This document shows, piece after piece, positions 47,127 to 57,064 of a stretch of 64,000 bases of DNA (position 1 is its first letter; each line of letters begins with the position of its first letter). The DNA is from Bradyrhizobium sp. AUGA SZCCT0158. Lineage in GTDB: Bacteria; Pseudomonadota; Alphaproteobacteria; Rhizobiales; Xanthobacteraceae. Under the pieces are notes generated by a model. The model ran no database searches, was not told where the DNA came from, and worked only from the letters and a program-made list of their open reading frames with translations. The position numbers and the translations under genes were made by a program. The DNA lies in the NCBI RefSeq assembly GCF_018130065.1, contig NZ_JAFCME010000001.1, forward strand, positions 248,001 through 312,000, read 5' to 3'.

Positions 47127-48059
47127 TCACTTGCCCCAGCGCAGCACCAGCGGACTCAGCCGGTTCGCGATTTCCATCAGGCCCGCCCGCACGGCCGGAT
47201 GCAGCGGTTGAAGCGGAAGACGAACGGTCTCGTGCCTGATGACGCCGCCTTCCTTCATCAGCGCCTTGCAGGCGATCAGGCCGCACTGGCGGTTTTCATA
47301 GTTGATCAGCGGCAGCCAGCGTTCATAGGCCGCAACCGCCTCGGCGCGGCGGCCGGCGAAATACGGATCGGTGATTTGGCGAATGCCGTCGGGATAACCG
47401 CCGCCGGTCATGGCGCCGGTCGCGCCGGCATCAAGGTCGGCCATCAGCGTAATCGCCTCCTCGCCGTCCCACGGACCTTCGATCGCCGCGCCGCCGAGCG
47501 CGATCAACTCGCGCAGCTTGGCGGCAGCCTGGGGCGTCTCGATCTTGAAATAGGCGATGTTCGCAAGCTCGCGCGCCATGCGGGCGAGAAAGGCCGCTGA
47601 CAGGGCCGTGCCGGCGACCGGCGCATCCTGGATCATGATCGGAATCGAGATCGCATCCGAAACGGTGCGGAAAAACTCGTAGATGGCGTTTTCCCCGACC
47701 CGGATGGTCGCGCCATGATAGGGCGGCATCACCATCACCATCGCGGCGCCGGCCTGCTGGGCTCGCCGCGAACGTTCAGCACAGATGTGCGAAGCAAAAT
47801 GCGTGGTCGTGACGATGACGGGGACGCGTCCCGCGACGTGGGTCAATACGGCGTCGAGCACCGTGTCGCGCTCGGCGTCGGTCAACACGAACTGCTCGGA
47901 GAAGTTGGCGAGGATGCACAGTCCCTGCGAGCCGGCATCGATCATGCAATCGACGGCACGTTTCTGTCCATCGAGATCGAGCCGGCCGTCGCCGTCAAAC
48001 ACCGTCGGCACGACTGGAAACACGCCCTTATAAGGTCGTTCGACGGTGGAAGCTGCCAT
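47127..48059 (-). CDS. L-2-keto-3-deoxyarabonate dehydratase (DHDPS/NAL superfamily)
   Basis: A 310-residue aldolase-superfamily enzyme matching the A. brasilense L-KDA dehydratase pattern: KGVFPVVPT, FMIDAGS-like MIDAGSQGLCILANFSEQ, IEGPWDGEEAITL, TGAMTGGGYPDGI and LINYENRQ. The Schiff-base lysine is Lys172 in AYFKIETP. It turns L-2-keto-3-deoxyarabonate into 2-oxoglutarate semialdehyde. The start is the second of two close ATGs (48059), since GGAG is 7 nt upstream of it but only about 1 nt from the ATG at 48065. It is directly downstream of the GntR regulator gene (20-bp gap). Confidence 0.94.
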   Translation of the reverse strand: MAASTVERPYKGVFPVVPTVFDGDGRLDLDGQKRAVDCMIDAGSQGLCILANFSEQFVLTDAERDTVLDAVLTHVAGRVPVIVTTTHFASHICAERSRRAQQAGAAMVMVMPPYHGATIRVGENAIYEFFRTVSDAISIPIMIQDAPVAGTALSAAFLARMARELANIAYFKIETPQAAAKLRELIALGGAAIEGPWDGEEAITLMADLDAGATGAMTGGGYPDGIRQITDPYFAGRRAEAVAAYERWLPLINYENRQCGLIACKALMKEGGVIRHETVRLPLQPLHPAVRAGLMEIANRLSPLVLRWGK

Positions 48060-48079
48060 GACCATTCTCCGCTTTCGCC

Positions 48080-48802
48080 TTAACCAGCCGCGCCGTGGCG
48101 GCGCAGGCCGTTGAAGATAACTTCCTTCATCGCCGCAGAGGCCGCCTCGGCATTCCGCTCGGCGATTGCGTCGACAATTCGTTCGTGGGCTGCGATGGTG
48201 AGTTCGCGCTCGCGCTCCTCGGTCGGCGCGCTCAGCCGAAACGACGCGCGCAATGCCGCCTCGATCACGGCGCCGATCGATCGCATGAACGGGTTGGCCG
48301 AACTGGTCGCGATGTCGAGGTGCAGCCGAAGATCGGCATCGGCGAATTCAATTGAATCAGAAGCAAAGCTGCGCATTTTTGCGATGCTGTCGCGCAGTTG
48401 AGCGACCACATCATCCGCCCGTCGCCCGGCGGCAAGGGCTGCGGCATGCGGCTCGACGGCGAGGCGGATGTCGGCCAGATCACGAAGAAACCGCTTGTCG
48501 ATCCCGGCTTCGAGGTGCCAGCCGAGCACGTCGGAATCGAACATGTTCCAGGCCGAACGTTCCCTGACCCGCGTGCCGACGCCCGCCTTGGCGTTGAGCA
48601 ATCCCTTGGCGGACAACGTCTTGACGCTTTCACGCAATACGGTGCGCGAGACGTCGAACATGGCAGTCAGCTCCGCATCGCGCGGCAGACTGGCGCCTTC
48701 CGGATAGCGGCCGACAATGATGTCGATCCCGATCGTCCGGGTCACTTCCACCTGGCTGAAATGACCGCGGCCCGGCGCAATCACAACCCGGTCGGACCTC
48801 AT
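48080..48802 (-). CDS. GntR-family (FadR/FCD) regulator of the sugar operon
   Basis: A 240-residue regulator. An N-terminal winged helix (LPRDAELTAMFDVSRTVLRESVKTLSAKGLL, about residues 39-69) is followed by an all-helical FCD ligand domain with metal-binding-type residues (DIRLAVEPHAA, FADADLRLHLDIA, AAHERIVDAI). Being first in the run with the arabinose/galactose genes, it probably represses them and responds to a sugar acid. A palindrome-like site about 120 bp upstream may be its operator. Confidence 0.9.
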   Translation of the reverse strand: MRSDRVVIAPGRGHFSQVEVTRTIGIDIIVGRYPEGASLPRDAELTAMFDVSRTVLRESVKTLSAKGLLNAKAGVGTRVRERSAWNMFDSDVLGWHLEAGIDKRFLRDLADIRLAVEPHAAALAAGRRADDVVAQLRDSIAKMRSFASDSIEFADADLRLHLDIATSSANPFMRSIGAVIEAALRASFRLSAPTEERERELTIAAHERIVDAIAERNAEAASAAMKEVIFNGLRRHGAAG

Positions 48803-49272
48803 GACAGGTCTCGTGGAGTCATGGCTGGTTTCGCTCCCTAATCGTTGCGGACCGTCCCGCCTCTTCGGGCGAGATCAAGCTGTCGCGATGTCCCCCATGC
48901 CACAACCCCCGGGCCTTGTATAGCATATTATCATATTAGTATGACTTTCTTTGATCCCCTCTGTATCCGCAAGACCTCCGGTCCCTGTCACGGCCTTGCG
49001 CAAAGGTGCGCCGTTGGCGCCATGCCATGTCAACAGTTTCCACATCGTGGGTAAAAACTGAAAACTGTAGACACTGTAGCGGTGAACCGGTATGAACAGC
49101 GACCTGCGGGCAACCGCATCGTCGGTCGAAAAAAGCGTTTCGAACGCCCGCGCCGGACACCTGGCGCCACCGATGTCTTCAGCCAAAACACTGTGCGCCG
49201 TTGCATTTTTTCACGGCCAAACCGGCTTTCATCACTCCGAGGGAATCGACAGTGGACATTTGGAGCAGATCC
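48803..49272. promoter_or_regulatory. Divergent promoter region between gntR and the Bug-protein gene
   Basis: This 470-bp gap has no convincing gene. It contains an AT-rich imperfect palindrome at 48924-48943 (outer arms CATA and TATG) that could be the GntR operator. A near-repeat CTGTAGACACTGTAG sits at about 49065-49079. The part next to the Bug gene (from about 49090) is in an open frame, but that frame has no ribosome site or protein-like features. Confidence 0.4.
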
Positions 49273-50229
49273 ATGCGCCGTACCGTGCTTGCGTTCGCAA
49301 CGCTTCTTGCCGTGTGCGGCGTCGCAACGGCAGAAACATACCCCTCCCGTCGGATCACCGTGATCGTGCCGTTCGGCGCGGGCAGCGGCACGGACGGCGT
49401 GGCTCGGATTGTCACGCAACGGCTCGCCGAAATGCTCAAGACGACCATCGTGGTGGAAAACCGCGCCGGCGCGAGCGGCGCGATCGGTGCGGTCGCGACC
49501 GCGCGCTCCGCGCCGGACGGTTACACGCTGATGTTCGGCGGATCATCCACGCATGCCGCCAACCCCAGTCTGCTCAAATCCATCCAGTATTCCCCCAAGG
49601 ACGACTTTGCGCCCGTCTCCCGTGTCGGCCTGTTCCCCTATATCCTCGTCGTCAATCCCGGGATCGAGGCCAAAAGCGTCGGCGAGCTGATCGCGCTTGC
49701 AAAGCAGAAGCCCGGCTCGATGTCGTTTGCCTATTCGAATGCGCTGGGCCAGCTTGCCGGCGAAATGTTCAAACGTCGCGCCGGTATCGATGTCCAGGCT
49801 GTGCCGTACAAGAGCAGTCCGGAGGCCATTACGGACGTCATTGCCGGTCGCGTTTCCCTGATGTTCAACGATGTGACTTCTACCCTGCCGCTGGCGCGAT
49901 CGGGCCAGCTTCGCGCGCTCGTGACCATCACCAAGGACCGGACCAAGCTGCTCTCCGAACTGCCGACCGTACAGGAGCAGGGAGTTGATTTAGGAAATCT
50001 CTCCGCGTGGACCGGGGTGTTCGCCCCCAAGGGGACCCCGCCGGAGGTGGTTGAACAGCTGTCGGGGGCGCTCCGAGAAATTCTGGACGAACCCGCAGTC
50101 CGCCAACGCCTCGCCGAAATCGGCTTCGAAGCGCAGTGGCTCTCGCCGAAACAATTCGCCGAGCACGTGGCTGCCGACATCGAGCGTTGGGCAACGCTGA
50201 CCAAAGAAGCCGGCATCGTACCTCAGTGA
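49273..50229 (+). CDS. Bug/TctC-family extracytoplasmic solute-binding protein
   Basis: A 318-residue periplasmic binding protein of the tripartite tricarboxylate (TctC/Bug) family. It has a signal peptide (MRRTVLAFATLLAVCGVATA, cleavage near residue 20), then YPSRRITVIVPFGAGSGTDGVARI, VVENRAGASGAIGA, PDGYTLMFG and VPYKSSPEAITDVIAG. ATG 49273 has GGAG 7 nt upstream, and the signal peptide begins exactly there. No TctA/TctB membrane genes are beside it, so it is an orphan receptor, as is common for this family. Its ligand is unknown. It is convergent with hutU. Confidence 0.92.
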   Translation: MRRTVLAFATLLAVCGVATAETYPSRRITVIVPFGAGSGTDGVARIVTQRLAEMLKTTIVVENRAGASGAIGAVATARSAPDGYTLMFGGSSTHAANPSLLKSIQYSPKDDFAPVSRVGLFPYILVVNPGIEAKSVGELIALAKQKPGSMSFAYSNALGQLAGEMFKRRAGIDVQAVPYKSSPEAITDVIAGRVSLMFNDVTSTLPLARSGQLRALVTITKDRTKLLSELPTVQEQGVDLGNLSAWTGVFAPKGTPPEVVEQLSGALREILDEPAVRQRLAEIGFEAQWLSPKQFAEHVAADIERWATLTKEAGIVPQ

Positions 50230-50244
50230 AGCCGACGATTCCGG

Positions 50245-51915
50245 TTATGACGGTAAGCCAGGCAGATCGAGACCGTTGGTCCTTGCACACTCGATCGCGG
50301 TCTCATAGCCCGCATCCGCATGGCGCATGACCCCCGTCGCCGGGTCATTCCAAAGCACCCGCTCGAGGCGGCGCGCGGCCTCCGGCGTTCCGTCAGCGAC
50401 AATCACCATGCCGGCGTGCTGCGAATAGCCGATACCGACGCCGCCGCCGTGGTGCAGCGAGACCCACGTGGCCCCGCTCGCACAATTGAGCAGCGCATTG
50501 AGCAGCGGCCAGTCCGACACCGCGTCCGAGCCGTCGCGCATCGCTTCGGTCTCGCGGTTCGGGCTCGCCACCGAGCCGCTGTCGAGATGATCGCGACCGA
50601 TCACGATCGGCGCCTTCAGTTCGCCGCGCGCCACCATTTCGTTGAACGCCAGGCCCAACCTGTGGCGATCGCCAAGGCCGACCCAACAGATCCGCGCCGG
50701 CAGCCCCTGGAACTTGATCCTCGCGCGGGCCATGTCGAGCCAGTTGTGCAGATGCTTGTCGTCAGGCATCAGCTCCTTGACCTTGGCATCGGTGCGGAAA
50801 ATGTCTTCAGGATCCCCCGATAGCGCGGCCCACCGGAATGGCCCGACGCCGCGGCAGAACAGCGGACGGATATAGGCCGGGACGAAGCCGGGGAAATCGA
50901 ACGCGTTCTTCAATCCCATGTCCTTCGCCATCTGGCGGATGTTGTTGCCGTAGTCGAGCGTCGGAATGCCCTGGGCGTGGAAATCCAGCATGGCCTGGAC
51001 GTGGCCGACCATGGAAGTCTTCGCCGCCGCCTCAACTGCTTTCGGATCGGCCTCGCGCCTGGACGTCCACTCGGCAAGCGTCCATCCCTTCGGCAGATAG
51101 CCGTTGATCGGATCGTGCGCGCTGGTCTGGTCGGTGACGATGTCGGGCCTGACACCACGGCGCACCAGCTCGGGAAAAATATCGGCGGCGTTGCCGAGCA
51201 GGCCGACCGAGACGGGCTTGTTGCTCTGCGCCGCCTCCGCCATGATCGCGAGCGCCTCATCGAGCGTGCTGGCCTGACGGTCGAGGTAACCCGTGCGCAG
51301 CCGCATCTCGATGCGGCTCGGCTGGCATTCGACCGCGAGCATCGACGCACCGGCCATCGTCGCGGCAAGCGGTTGCGCGCCGCCCATGCCTCCGAGCCCT
51401 GCGGTCAGGATCCACTTGCCCGCGAGGCTGCCGCCGTAATGACGGCGACCCACCTCGACGAACGTTTCGTACGTCCCCTGCACGATGCCCTGGCTGCCGA
51501 TGTAGATCCAGGAGCCGGCCGTCATCTGCCCGAACATCATCAAGCCCTGCTTGTCGAGCTCATTGAAGTGATCGAGCGTCGCCCAGTGCGGTACCAGGTT
51601 CGAATTCGCGATCAGCACGCGCGGCGCATCGGGATGGGTGCGGAAAATTCCGACCGGCTTGCCCGACTGAACCACCAGCGTCTGGTCGGCTTCGAGCTTG
51701 CGCAGTGACGCAACGATGCGATCGAAACTGTCCCAGTCGCGGGCTGCGCGGCCAATGCCGCCATAGACGACGAGTTCGCTCGGTCGTTCCGCAACATCAG
51801 GATCGAGATTGTTCATCAGCATTCGGAGCGGCGCTTCGGTGAGCCAGCTCTTGGCGCTGATCTCGGACCCCTGCGGCGATCGGATGACGCGGTCGTTGTC
51901 CAGTCGGCGGTTCAT
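50245..51915 (-). CDS. hutU: Urocanate hydratase
   Basis: A 556-residue urocanase, the expected length. Characteristic segments include [20 protein letters not shown], the NAD-binding [47 protein letters not shown], the catalytic Cys region [12 protein letters not shown], and [17 protein letters not shown]. It converts urocanate to imidazolone propionate. ATG 51915 has AAAGG 9 nt upstream. The longer upstream frame runs through the hutH-hutU repeat and encodes repeated LNKTC, so it is rejected. Confidence 0.97.
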   Translation of the reverse strand: MNRRLDNDRVIRSPQGSEISAKSWLTEAPLRMLMNNLDPDVAERPSELVVYGGIGRAARDWDSFDRIVASLRKLEADQTLVVQSGKPVGIFRTHPDAPRVLIANSNLVPHWATLDHFNELDKQGLMMFGQMTAGSWIYIGSQGIVQGTYETFVEVGRRHYGGSLAGKWILTAGLGGMGGAQPLAATMAGASMLAVECQPSRIEMRLRTGYLDRQASTLDEALAIMAEAAQSNKPVSVGLLGNAADIFPELVRRGVRPDIVTDQTSAHDPINGYLPKGWTLAEWTSRREADPKAVEAAAKTSMVGHVQAMLDFHAQGIPTLDYGNNIRQMAKDMGLKNAFDFPGFVPAYIRPLFCRGVGPFRWAALSGDPEDIFRTDAKVKELMPDDKHLHNWLDMARARIKFQGLPARICWVGLGDRHRLGLAFNEMVARGELKAPIVIGRDHLDSGSVASPNRETEAMRDGSDAVSDWPLLNALLNCASGATWVSLHHGGGVGIGYSQHAGMVIVADGTPEAARRLERVLWNDPATGVMRHADAGYETAIECARTNGLDLPGLPS

Positions 51916-51933
51916 GACAGATGACCTTTCTCG

Positions 51934-51977
51934 GCAAGTCTTGTTCAGGCAAGTCTTGTTCAGCAAGTCTTGTTCAG
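51934..51977 (-). repeat. 15-bp tandem repeat at the hutH-hutU junction
   Basis: GCAAGTCTTGTTCAG (plus strand) occurs at 51934-51948, 51949-51963 and 51963-51977, the last pair sharing one base. The unit is the hutH 3' end including its TGA stop, so the gap seems to have grown by tandem duplication. It separates hutH from hutU by about 58 bp. Confidence 0.85.
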
Positions 51978-53533
51978 GCAAGCATTGGAAACGGGTTGTT
52001 CTTGAGCACCGAAATCGCGGCTGATGGCAATGCACCGGCTGCGACCAGCGCTGTTGCTTTCGCAATGTCGTCGGCCATGTAGCGATCGCCACCGAGCGCC
52101 GGTACTTGCTCACGCAGCGTAGCAATCACCGCAGCAAGTGCCGGGCTGGTCGTATGCGGCGCGCGCAGCCCGATGCCCTGCGCCGCCACCAGCAGCTCGA
52201 TGCCGAGAATGGTCGCAAGATTATCCGCCATGTCAGACAACCGGCGCGCGGCATGCGCGGCCATCGACACATGGTCTTCCTGGTTGGCGCTGGTCGGTGT
52301 CGAATCGATCGAGCAGGCCGCGGCACGTTGCTTGTTCTCGGCATAGAGCGCGGCCGCCGTCACTTCGGCAATCATGAAGCCGGAATTGATGCCGGGCTCC
52401 GGTGTGAGGAATGGCGGCAGACCAAAGTTCAACGCGGGATCGACCAGTGTCGCAATGCGCCGCTCGCTGATGGCGCCGATCTCGGACAAGGCCAGCGCGA
52501 TCTGGTCGGCGGCAAAGGCAACCGGCTCGGCGTGAAAATTTCCACCCGAGACGATCTCTCCGGTCTCTACCAGCACCAGCGGATTGTCGGTGACCGCGTT
52601 GGCCTCGATCGTCAATGTGCGGGCGGCTTGCGTCAGCAGGTCAAGTACGGCGCCGGCCACCTGCGGCTGGCAACGCAGGCAATACGGATCCTGCACCCGC
52701 TCGTCGCCCTCCAGATGCGAGTTCCTGATGTCACTGCCCTCCAGCAACGCTGTCAGCGCCGCCCCGGCGGCGATCTGCCCGGCATGCCCTCGCAACTGCT
52801 GGATCTCGGCGCGAAACGGCGCTGTCGAAGCCATCGCCGCATCGACCGACAAGGCGCCGGTCACCAGCGTCGCGCAGAGCAGGCCGTGCGCGCGCAACAG
52901 ACCCGAAATCGCATAGGCCGTCGAAAACTGCGTGCCGTTGATCAAGGCGAGCCCTTCCTTCGGCCCGAGCGTCACCGGCGCGAGGCCGGCGGAAGCCAGC
53001 GCATCAAGGCCCGGCATGACCTTGCCATCAATCAGCGCCTGCCCCTCACCGATCATGACGGCTGTCATATGCGCCAGCGGCGCCAGATCGCCCGACGCGC
53101 CCACCGATCCCTGCTGCGGCACCAGCGGATAAATACCGCGCGCCAGCATGGCCTGCAGTTGCTCGATGATGTCGCGGCGAACACCTGACGCGCCCCGCCC
53201 CAGGGAGACGATCTTCAGCGCCATCATGAGGCGCACGATCGGCTCCGGCGTCGGCGGCCCTACGCCACAACAATGCGACACGATCAGGTTTCGTTGCAGC
53301 AGCGTCGTCTGGTCCGGTGGAATTCGCTTCGACGCCAGTTTTCCGAACCCCGTATTGATGCCGTAAGCCGGAACATCAGCGCCCGCGGCCTTCGCAACGA
53401 TGGCCGCAGCCGCCTCGACGCGCGGCAGAAAGGATGGATCGAGCGCGACGGCCTCGCCCGCAAGCACCTGCGCCAGTTCATCGAGGCCAACCATTCCCGG
53501 CGAAACAACAATGGATGCGACGCGGTCGCTCAT
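51974..53533 (-). CDS. hutH: Histidine ammonia-lyase
   Basis: A 519-residue histidase. The MIO cofactor triad is Ala146-Ser147-Gly148 in [14 protein letters not shown]. Other family segments are [37 protein letters not shown] and [17 protein letters not shown]. It deaminates histidine to urocanate, the first step of the pathway. ATG 53533 overlaps the hutI stop by 4 bp (ATGA) and has AGGGG upstream. The long upstream extension of the frame is hutI DNA. The 3' end lies inside a tandem repeat. Confidence 0.97.
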   Translation of the reverse strand: MSDRVASIVVSPGMVGLDELAQVLAGEAVALDPSFLPRVEAAAAIVAKAAGADVPAYGINTGFGKLASKRIPPDQTTLLQRNLIVSHCCGVGPPTPEPIVRLMMALKIVSLGRGASGVRRDIIEQLQAMLARGIYPLVPQQGSVGASGDLAPLAHMTAVMIGEGQALIDGKVMPGLDALASAGLAPVTLGPKEGLALINGTQFSTAYAISGLLRAHGLLCATLVTGALSVDAAMASTAPFRAEIQQLRGHAGQIAAGAALTALLEGSDIRNSHLEGDERVQDPYCLRCQPQVAGAVLDLLTQAARTLTIEANAVTDNPLVLVETGEIVSGGNFHAEPVAFAADQIALALSEIGAISERRIATLVDPALNFGLPPFLTPEPGINSGFMIAEVTAAALYAENKQRAAACSIDSTPTSANQEDHVSMAAHAARRLSDMADNLATILGIELLVAAQGIGLRAPHTTSPALAAVIATLREQVPALGGDRYMADDIAKATALVAAGALPSAAISVLKNNPFPMLA

Positions 53534-54744
53534 CGTCCCCTCCACACCCTCGAATGCAACGGGTTGAAGCCCATCCGGTAGACGAGTTCGGCGGGCCGCT
53601 CGATATCCCAGATCGCCAGATCGCACCATTTGCCTGTTACGAGCGTGCCGGTCTCGCCGAGAATGCCGAGTGCGCGCGCCCCTTCCCGCGTCACACCGGC
53701 CAGGCATTCGGCAACATTCATCCGGAACAGCGTCGCGCCCATATTCATGGCCAGTAGAAGCGACGTCAGCGGCGAACTGCCGGGATTGCAATCGGTCGCG
53801 AGCGCCATGTTGACGCCGTGGGCACGGAACAGTTCGACGGGCGGTTTTGTGATTTCGCGAATGAAATAGAACGCGCCCGGCAACAGCACGGCCACCGTGC
53901 CAGCCCGCGCCATGGCCGAGGCGCCGGCTTCATCCGTGTGTTCCAGGTGATCAGCGGATAGAGCAGAGAATTCCGCAGCAAGGGCCGCTCCGCCGAGGTT
54001 CGACAATTGATCCGCATGCAGTTTGACCGGCAATCCCAGTGCCTTGGCCGCGCGAAACACCTGCGCCGTTTGATCGTCTGAAAAGGCGATGCCTTCCATG
54101 AAGGCGTCGACAGCGTCCGCAAGCCCGGCCTGCGCCACGGCCGGCAGCATCTCGCGGCAAACAAGCTCGATGTAGCGATCCTTGTCGCCATCGGCCTCCG
54201 GCGGCAACGCATGCGCGCCAAGAAAGCTGGTTCGGACGCTGACCCGGCGGTCGCGGCCCAACGCACGCGCGGCGGACAGCTGTCGCATCTCGGTCTCGGT
54301 GTTGAGCCCATAGCCGGACTTGATCTCCACTGTCGTCACGCCCTCGCCGATCAGCGAATCTAACCGCGGCAGCGCGCCGGCAACGAGGTCGGCTTCGCTG
54401 GAGGCCCGCGTCGCGGCAACCGTTGAGACGATGCCGCCGCCCGCCCGCGCGATCTCCTCATAGCTGGCGCCCTGCAGCCGCAGCTCGAACTCGTGCGCGC
54501 GGTTTCCGCCGAACACCAGATGGGTATGACAATCGATCAGTCCCGGCGTGATCCACCGCCCCTCGCAATCGATCCGCTCACTCGTGTCGGCGTCAGACGG
54601 AAAATCGGAACGGCTGCCGGCGAAGACGATGCGGCCATCCCGCGCGGCGATCACGCCGTGCTCGATCACGCCGAGGTCGGGCAGATCCTCCCTGATGGTG
54701 GCGAGTCGGGCATTATGCCAAATTCGATCAAAACGCTCGGCCAT
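53530..54744 (-). CDS. hutI: Imidazolonepropionase
   Basis: A 404-residue amidohydrolase. It has the metal motif [18 protein letters not shown], then [42 protein letters not shown] and [12 protein letters not shown], all typical of HutI. It opens imidazolone propionate to N-formimino-L-glutamate in the cytosol. ATG 54744 has GAGGG 8 nt upstream; a TTG five codons earlier is less likely. It is the first gene of hutI-hutH-hutU and reads from the shared HutC-like operator region. Confidence 0.96.
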   Translation of the reverse strand: MAERFDRIWHNARLATIREDLPDLGVIEHGVIAARDGRIVFAGSRSDFPSDADTSERIDCEGRWITPGLIDCHTHLVFGGNRAHEFELRLQGASYEEIARAGGGIVSTVAATRASSEADLVAGALPRLDSLIGEGVTTVEIKSGYGLNTETEMRQLSAARALGRDRRVSVRTSFLGAHALPPEADGDKDRYIELVCREMLPAVAQAGLADAVDAFMEGIAFSDDQTAQVFRAAKALGLPVKLHADQLSNLGGAALAAEFSALSADHLEHTDEAGASAMARAGTVAVLLPGAFYFIREITKPPVELFRAHGVNMALATDCNPGSSPLTSLLLAMNMGATLFRMNVAECLAGVTREGARALGILGETGTLVTGKWCDLAIWDIERPAELVYRMGFNPLHSRVWRGR

Positions 54745-54780
54745 GCAGCATTCCCTCAAAGGCAGAAGCTTGACGGGACG

Positions 54781-54796
54781 ATATGTCTATACATAT
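54781..54796. promoter_or_regulatory. HutC-like operator between hutI and hutF
   Basis: ATATGT-CTAT-ACATAT is an inverted repeat with perfect 6-bp arms around a 4-bp centre, in the 89-bp gap between divergent hutI and hutF. It resembles the TGTATA-type palindromes bound by HutC, and a hutC gene lies in the same locus. It is 36 bp from the hutI start and 37 bp from hutF, so it could control both directions. Confidence 0.65.
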
Positions 54797-54833
54797 TATC
54801 GTGCCGGTGTTCTGTCCAGCCGGTTTGGAAAAC

Positions 54834-56192
54834 ATGTCCACTCTGCATTTCGCGTCAGCGCTGCTCCCGTCCGGGTGGGCCGATGACGTGCAGGTGGTTG
54901 TGGCCGATGGGATCATCACCAGGATTACCGTCGGCGCGGCGCCGGAGGCCGACGACGAACGCCACCAGCTGGCCATCCCGGGAATAGCGAGCCTGCACAG
55001 TCACGCGTTCCAGCGTGGCATGGCGGGGCTTGCCGAAACACGCGGTAATACCGCCGATACCTTCTGGACATGGCGCGAGACGATGTATCGCTTCGCGCTT
55101 GATATGACGCCCGAAGACACCGAAGCCGTCGCAACGTTGCTCTATGTCGAGATGCTCGAGCAAGGTTTCACGCGCGTCGGGGAATTCCACTATCTCCATC
55201 ACGACCACGACGGCACGCCCTATGCCAATCCGGCCGAGATGGCGACGCGAATTGCGCAAGCCGCCGAGGCCACCGGCATCGGGCTAACGCTGCTGCCGAG
55301 TTTCTACGCGCACGGCTCCTTTGGTGGCGCCGCGCCCCATGCCGGCCAGCGCCGCTTCATCTGTTCAGTCGACCAGTTCGCCAAACTGATTGCCGCCACA
55401 AGGCTGGCCGTCCGTGCGTTGCCCGGCGCCAATGTCGGCATCGCCCCGCACAGCCTGCGCGCCGTGACGCCGGACGAACTGGCGGCCATCGTGCCGTTGG
55501 CCGAAGGCGGGCCGATCCATATCCATGCCGCCGAACAGACCAGGGAAGTCGAGGAGTGCCTCGCATGGTCGGGCCGGCGGCCGGTCGAGTGGCTGCTCGA
55601 ACAAGCGCCCGTCGATCGGCGCTGGTGCCTGATCCATGCGACGCACACCACCGCAACCGAGATCGCCGCGCTTGCCAAAAGCCGCGCCGTCGCGGGCCTC
55701 TGCCCGGTTACCGAAGCAAGCCTTGGCGACGGTACTTTTCCGGCGCGCGAATTCCTCGACGCCGGCGGCCGGTTCGGCGTGGGCACTGATTCCAATGTCC
55801 TCATCGGCGTCGCCGATGAACTGCGCCAGCTCGAATATGGCCAGCGGCTCAAACACCGCGAGCGCAATGTGTTGTCCGGCGGTCCCGGTATTTCGACCGG
55901 ACGGGCGTTGTTCGACGCCGCGCTGGCCGGCGGCACCCAGGCGCTCGCACAGCCGACCACAGGAATCCAGGCAGGCGCACGCGCCGATATCGTCACGCTC
56001 GACACCGCGCATCCGTCGCTCGCCGGGCGCCATCGGGATGCGGTCATCGACGGTTGGATTTTTGCGGCCAATGCGGGGGCTATCGACTGCGTCTGGGCAG
56101 GCGGCAGCAAGGTCGTTGAAGGCGGGCGGCACCGGCTCCGCCAGAAGGCGCGCGAGACATTCAACGTTGCCGTGCGAAGGCTCGTCGCATGA
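54834..56192 (+). CDS. hutF: Formimidoylglutamate deiminase
   Basis: A 452-residue amidohydrolase. Its segments SLHSHAFQRGMAGLAE (HxH), FWTWRETMYRFA, GEFHYLHHDHDG, HIHAAEQTREVEE, HATH and GTDSNVLIG match HutF. It deaminates N-formimino-glutamate to N-formyl-glutamate, so the locus uses the five-step hut pathway that also needs HutG; hutG is not in the window. ATG 54834 is chosen over the ATG at 54783 because the latter lies within the HutC-like operator. It overlaps hutC by 4 bp. Confidence 0.95.
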   Translation: MSTLHFASALLPSGWADDVQVVVADGIITRITVGAAPEADDERHQLAIPGIASLHSHAFQRGMAGLAETRGNTADTFWTWRETMYRFALDMTPEDTEAVATLLYVEMLEQGFTRVGEFHYLHHDHDGTPYANPAEMATRIAQAAEATGIGLTLLPSFYAHGSFGGAAPHAGQRRFICSVDQFAKLIAATRLAVRALPGANVGIAPHSLRAVTPDELAAIVPLAEGGPIHIHAAEQTREVEECLAWSGRRPVEWLLEQAPVDRRWCLIHATHTTATEIAALAKSRAVAGLCPVTEASLGDGTFPAREFLDAGGRFGVGTDSNVLIGVADELRQLEYGQRLKHRERNVLSGGPGISTGRALFDAALAGGTQALAQPTTGIQAGARADIVTLDTAHPSLAGRHRDAVIDGWIFAANAGAIDCVWAGGSKVVEGGRHRLRQKARETFNVAVRRLVA

Positions 56193-56932
56193 GCCTCTCG
56201 ATCGACCGCGACAAACACCAGACAGCCGACAAGCCGACGCTGTACAAGCAGATACGCCTCGACATCGAACGTCGCATCCTGACCGGTGAATGGCCGCCGG
56301 GTCACCGCATCCCGTTCGAACACGAACTCATGGCGCGCTATGGCTGCGCGCGAATGACCGTGAGCAAGGCGCTGTCGGAACTGGCGCAAGCCGATCTCAT
56401 CGAGCGGCGGCGGCGGGCCGGCACCTTTGTGCGCCGTCCCAAATTTCTGTCAGCAGTCCTGACAATTCCCGACATCCGCGCGGAGATCACCGCGCTCGGC
56501 CGCAGCTATGGCTATCAGCTGATCCAGTGCTCGCGCCGCACTGCAAATGCCGCCGACCGCGCGCGTCTTGGTGTGCGGAAAACCGGGAAAGTGATCGCCA
56601 TTGCCTGTCGCCACAGCGCCGATGGCGTGCCGTTCGCGATCGAGGACAGGCTGATCGATCTCGACGCGGTGCCCGAAGCCGCCACGGCCGATTTTGCGGT
56701 CGAACCGCCCGGCACGTGGTTGCTTCACCATGTCCCATGGACGGAAGCAGAGCATTCGATCAGCGCTATCGTGGCCGACGACAAGGCCGCAGCCGCACTG
56801 GACATTGCGATCGGTGCGCCCTGCCTCGTGATCGACCGCCACACCTGGCGCAGTGCACGGACACTGACGGCCGTGAGGCTCGTTTATCCGGGCGAGTCCC
56901 ACAAACTGGTTGCCCGCTTCAAGGGCGGCTGA
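56189..56932 (+). CDS. hutC: Histidine utilization repressor HutC
   Basis: A 247-residue GntR/HutC-family regulator. The winged helix (LYKQIRLDIERRILTGEWPPG, then YGCARMTVSKALSELAQADLIERRRRAGTFV) is followed by a UTRA ligand domain (residues about 85-245). HutC proteins sense urocanate and release hut promoters. Its start overlaps hutF by 4 bp (ATGA), and the hutI-hutF gap carries a matching palindrome. Confidence 0.94.
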   Translation: MSLSIDRDKHQTADKPTLYKQIRLDIERRILTGEWPPGHRIPFEHELMARYGCARMTVSKALSELAQADLIERRRRAGTFVRRPKFLSAVLTIPDIRAEITALGRSYGYQLIQCSRRTANAADRARLGVRKTGKVIAIACRHSADGVPFAIEDRLIDLDAVPEAATADFAVEPPGTWLLHHVPWTEAEHSISAIVADDKAAAALDIAIGAPCLVIDRHTWRSARTLTAVRLVYPGESHKLVARFKGG

Positions 56933-57064
56933 GAGGGATATCAATGCGCAGAAGGTCCGGCACAATTTATGCAACGCAAGTTACAAAGCAGGAATTACAA
57001 AAGCAGCAACGCTGCCGAACAGGTGAGCAAGACGCAATCCATGAACCAGAAAAGGGATACAGCC

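Noticed and set aside
49093..49272. Open frame upstream of the Bug protein as an N-terminal extension
   Set aside because: A signal peptide begins exactly at ATG 49273, which has a well-spaced GGAG, so the upstream part is leader DNA.
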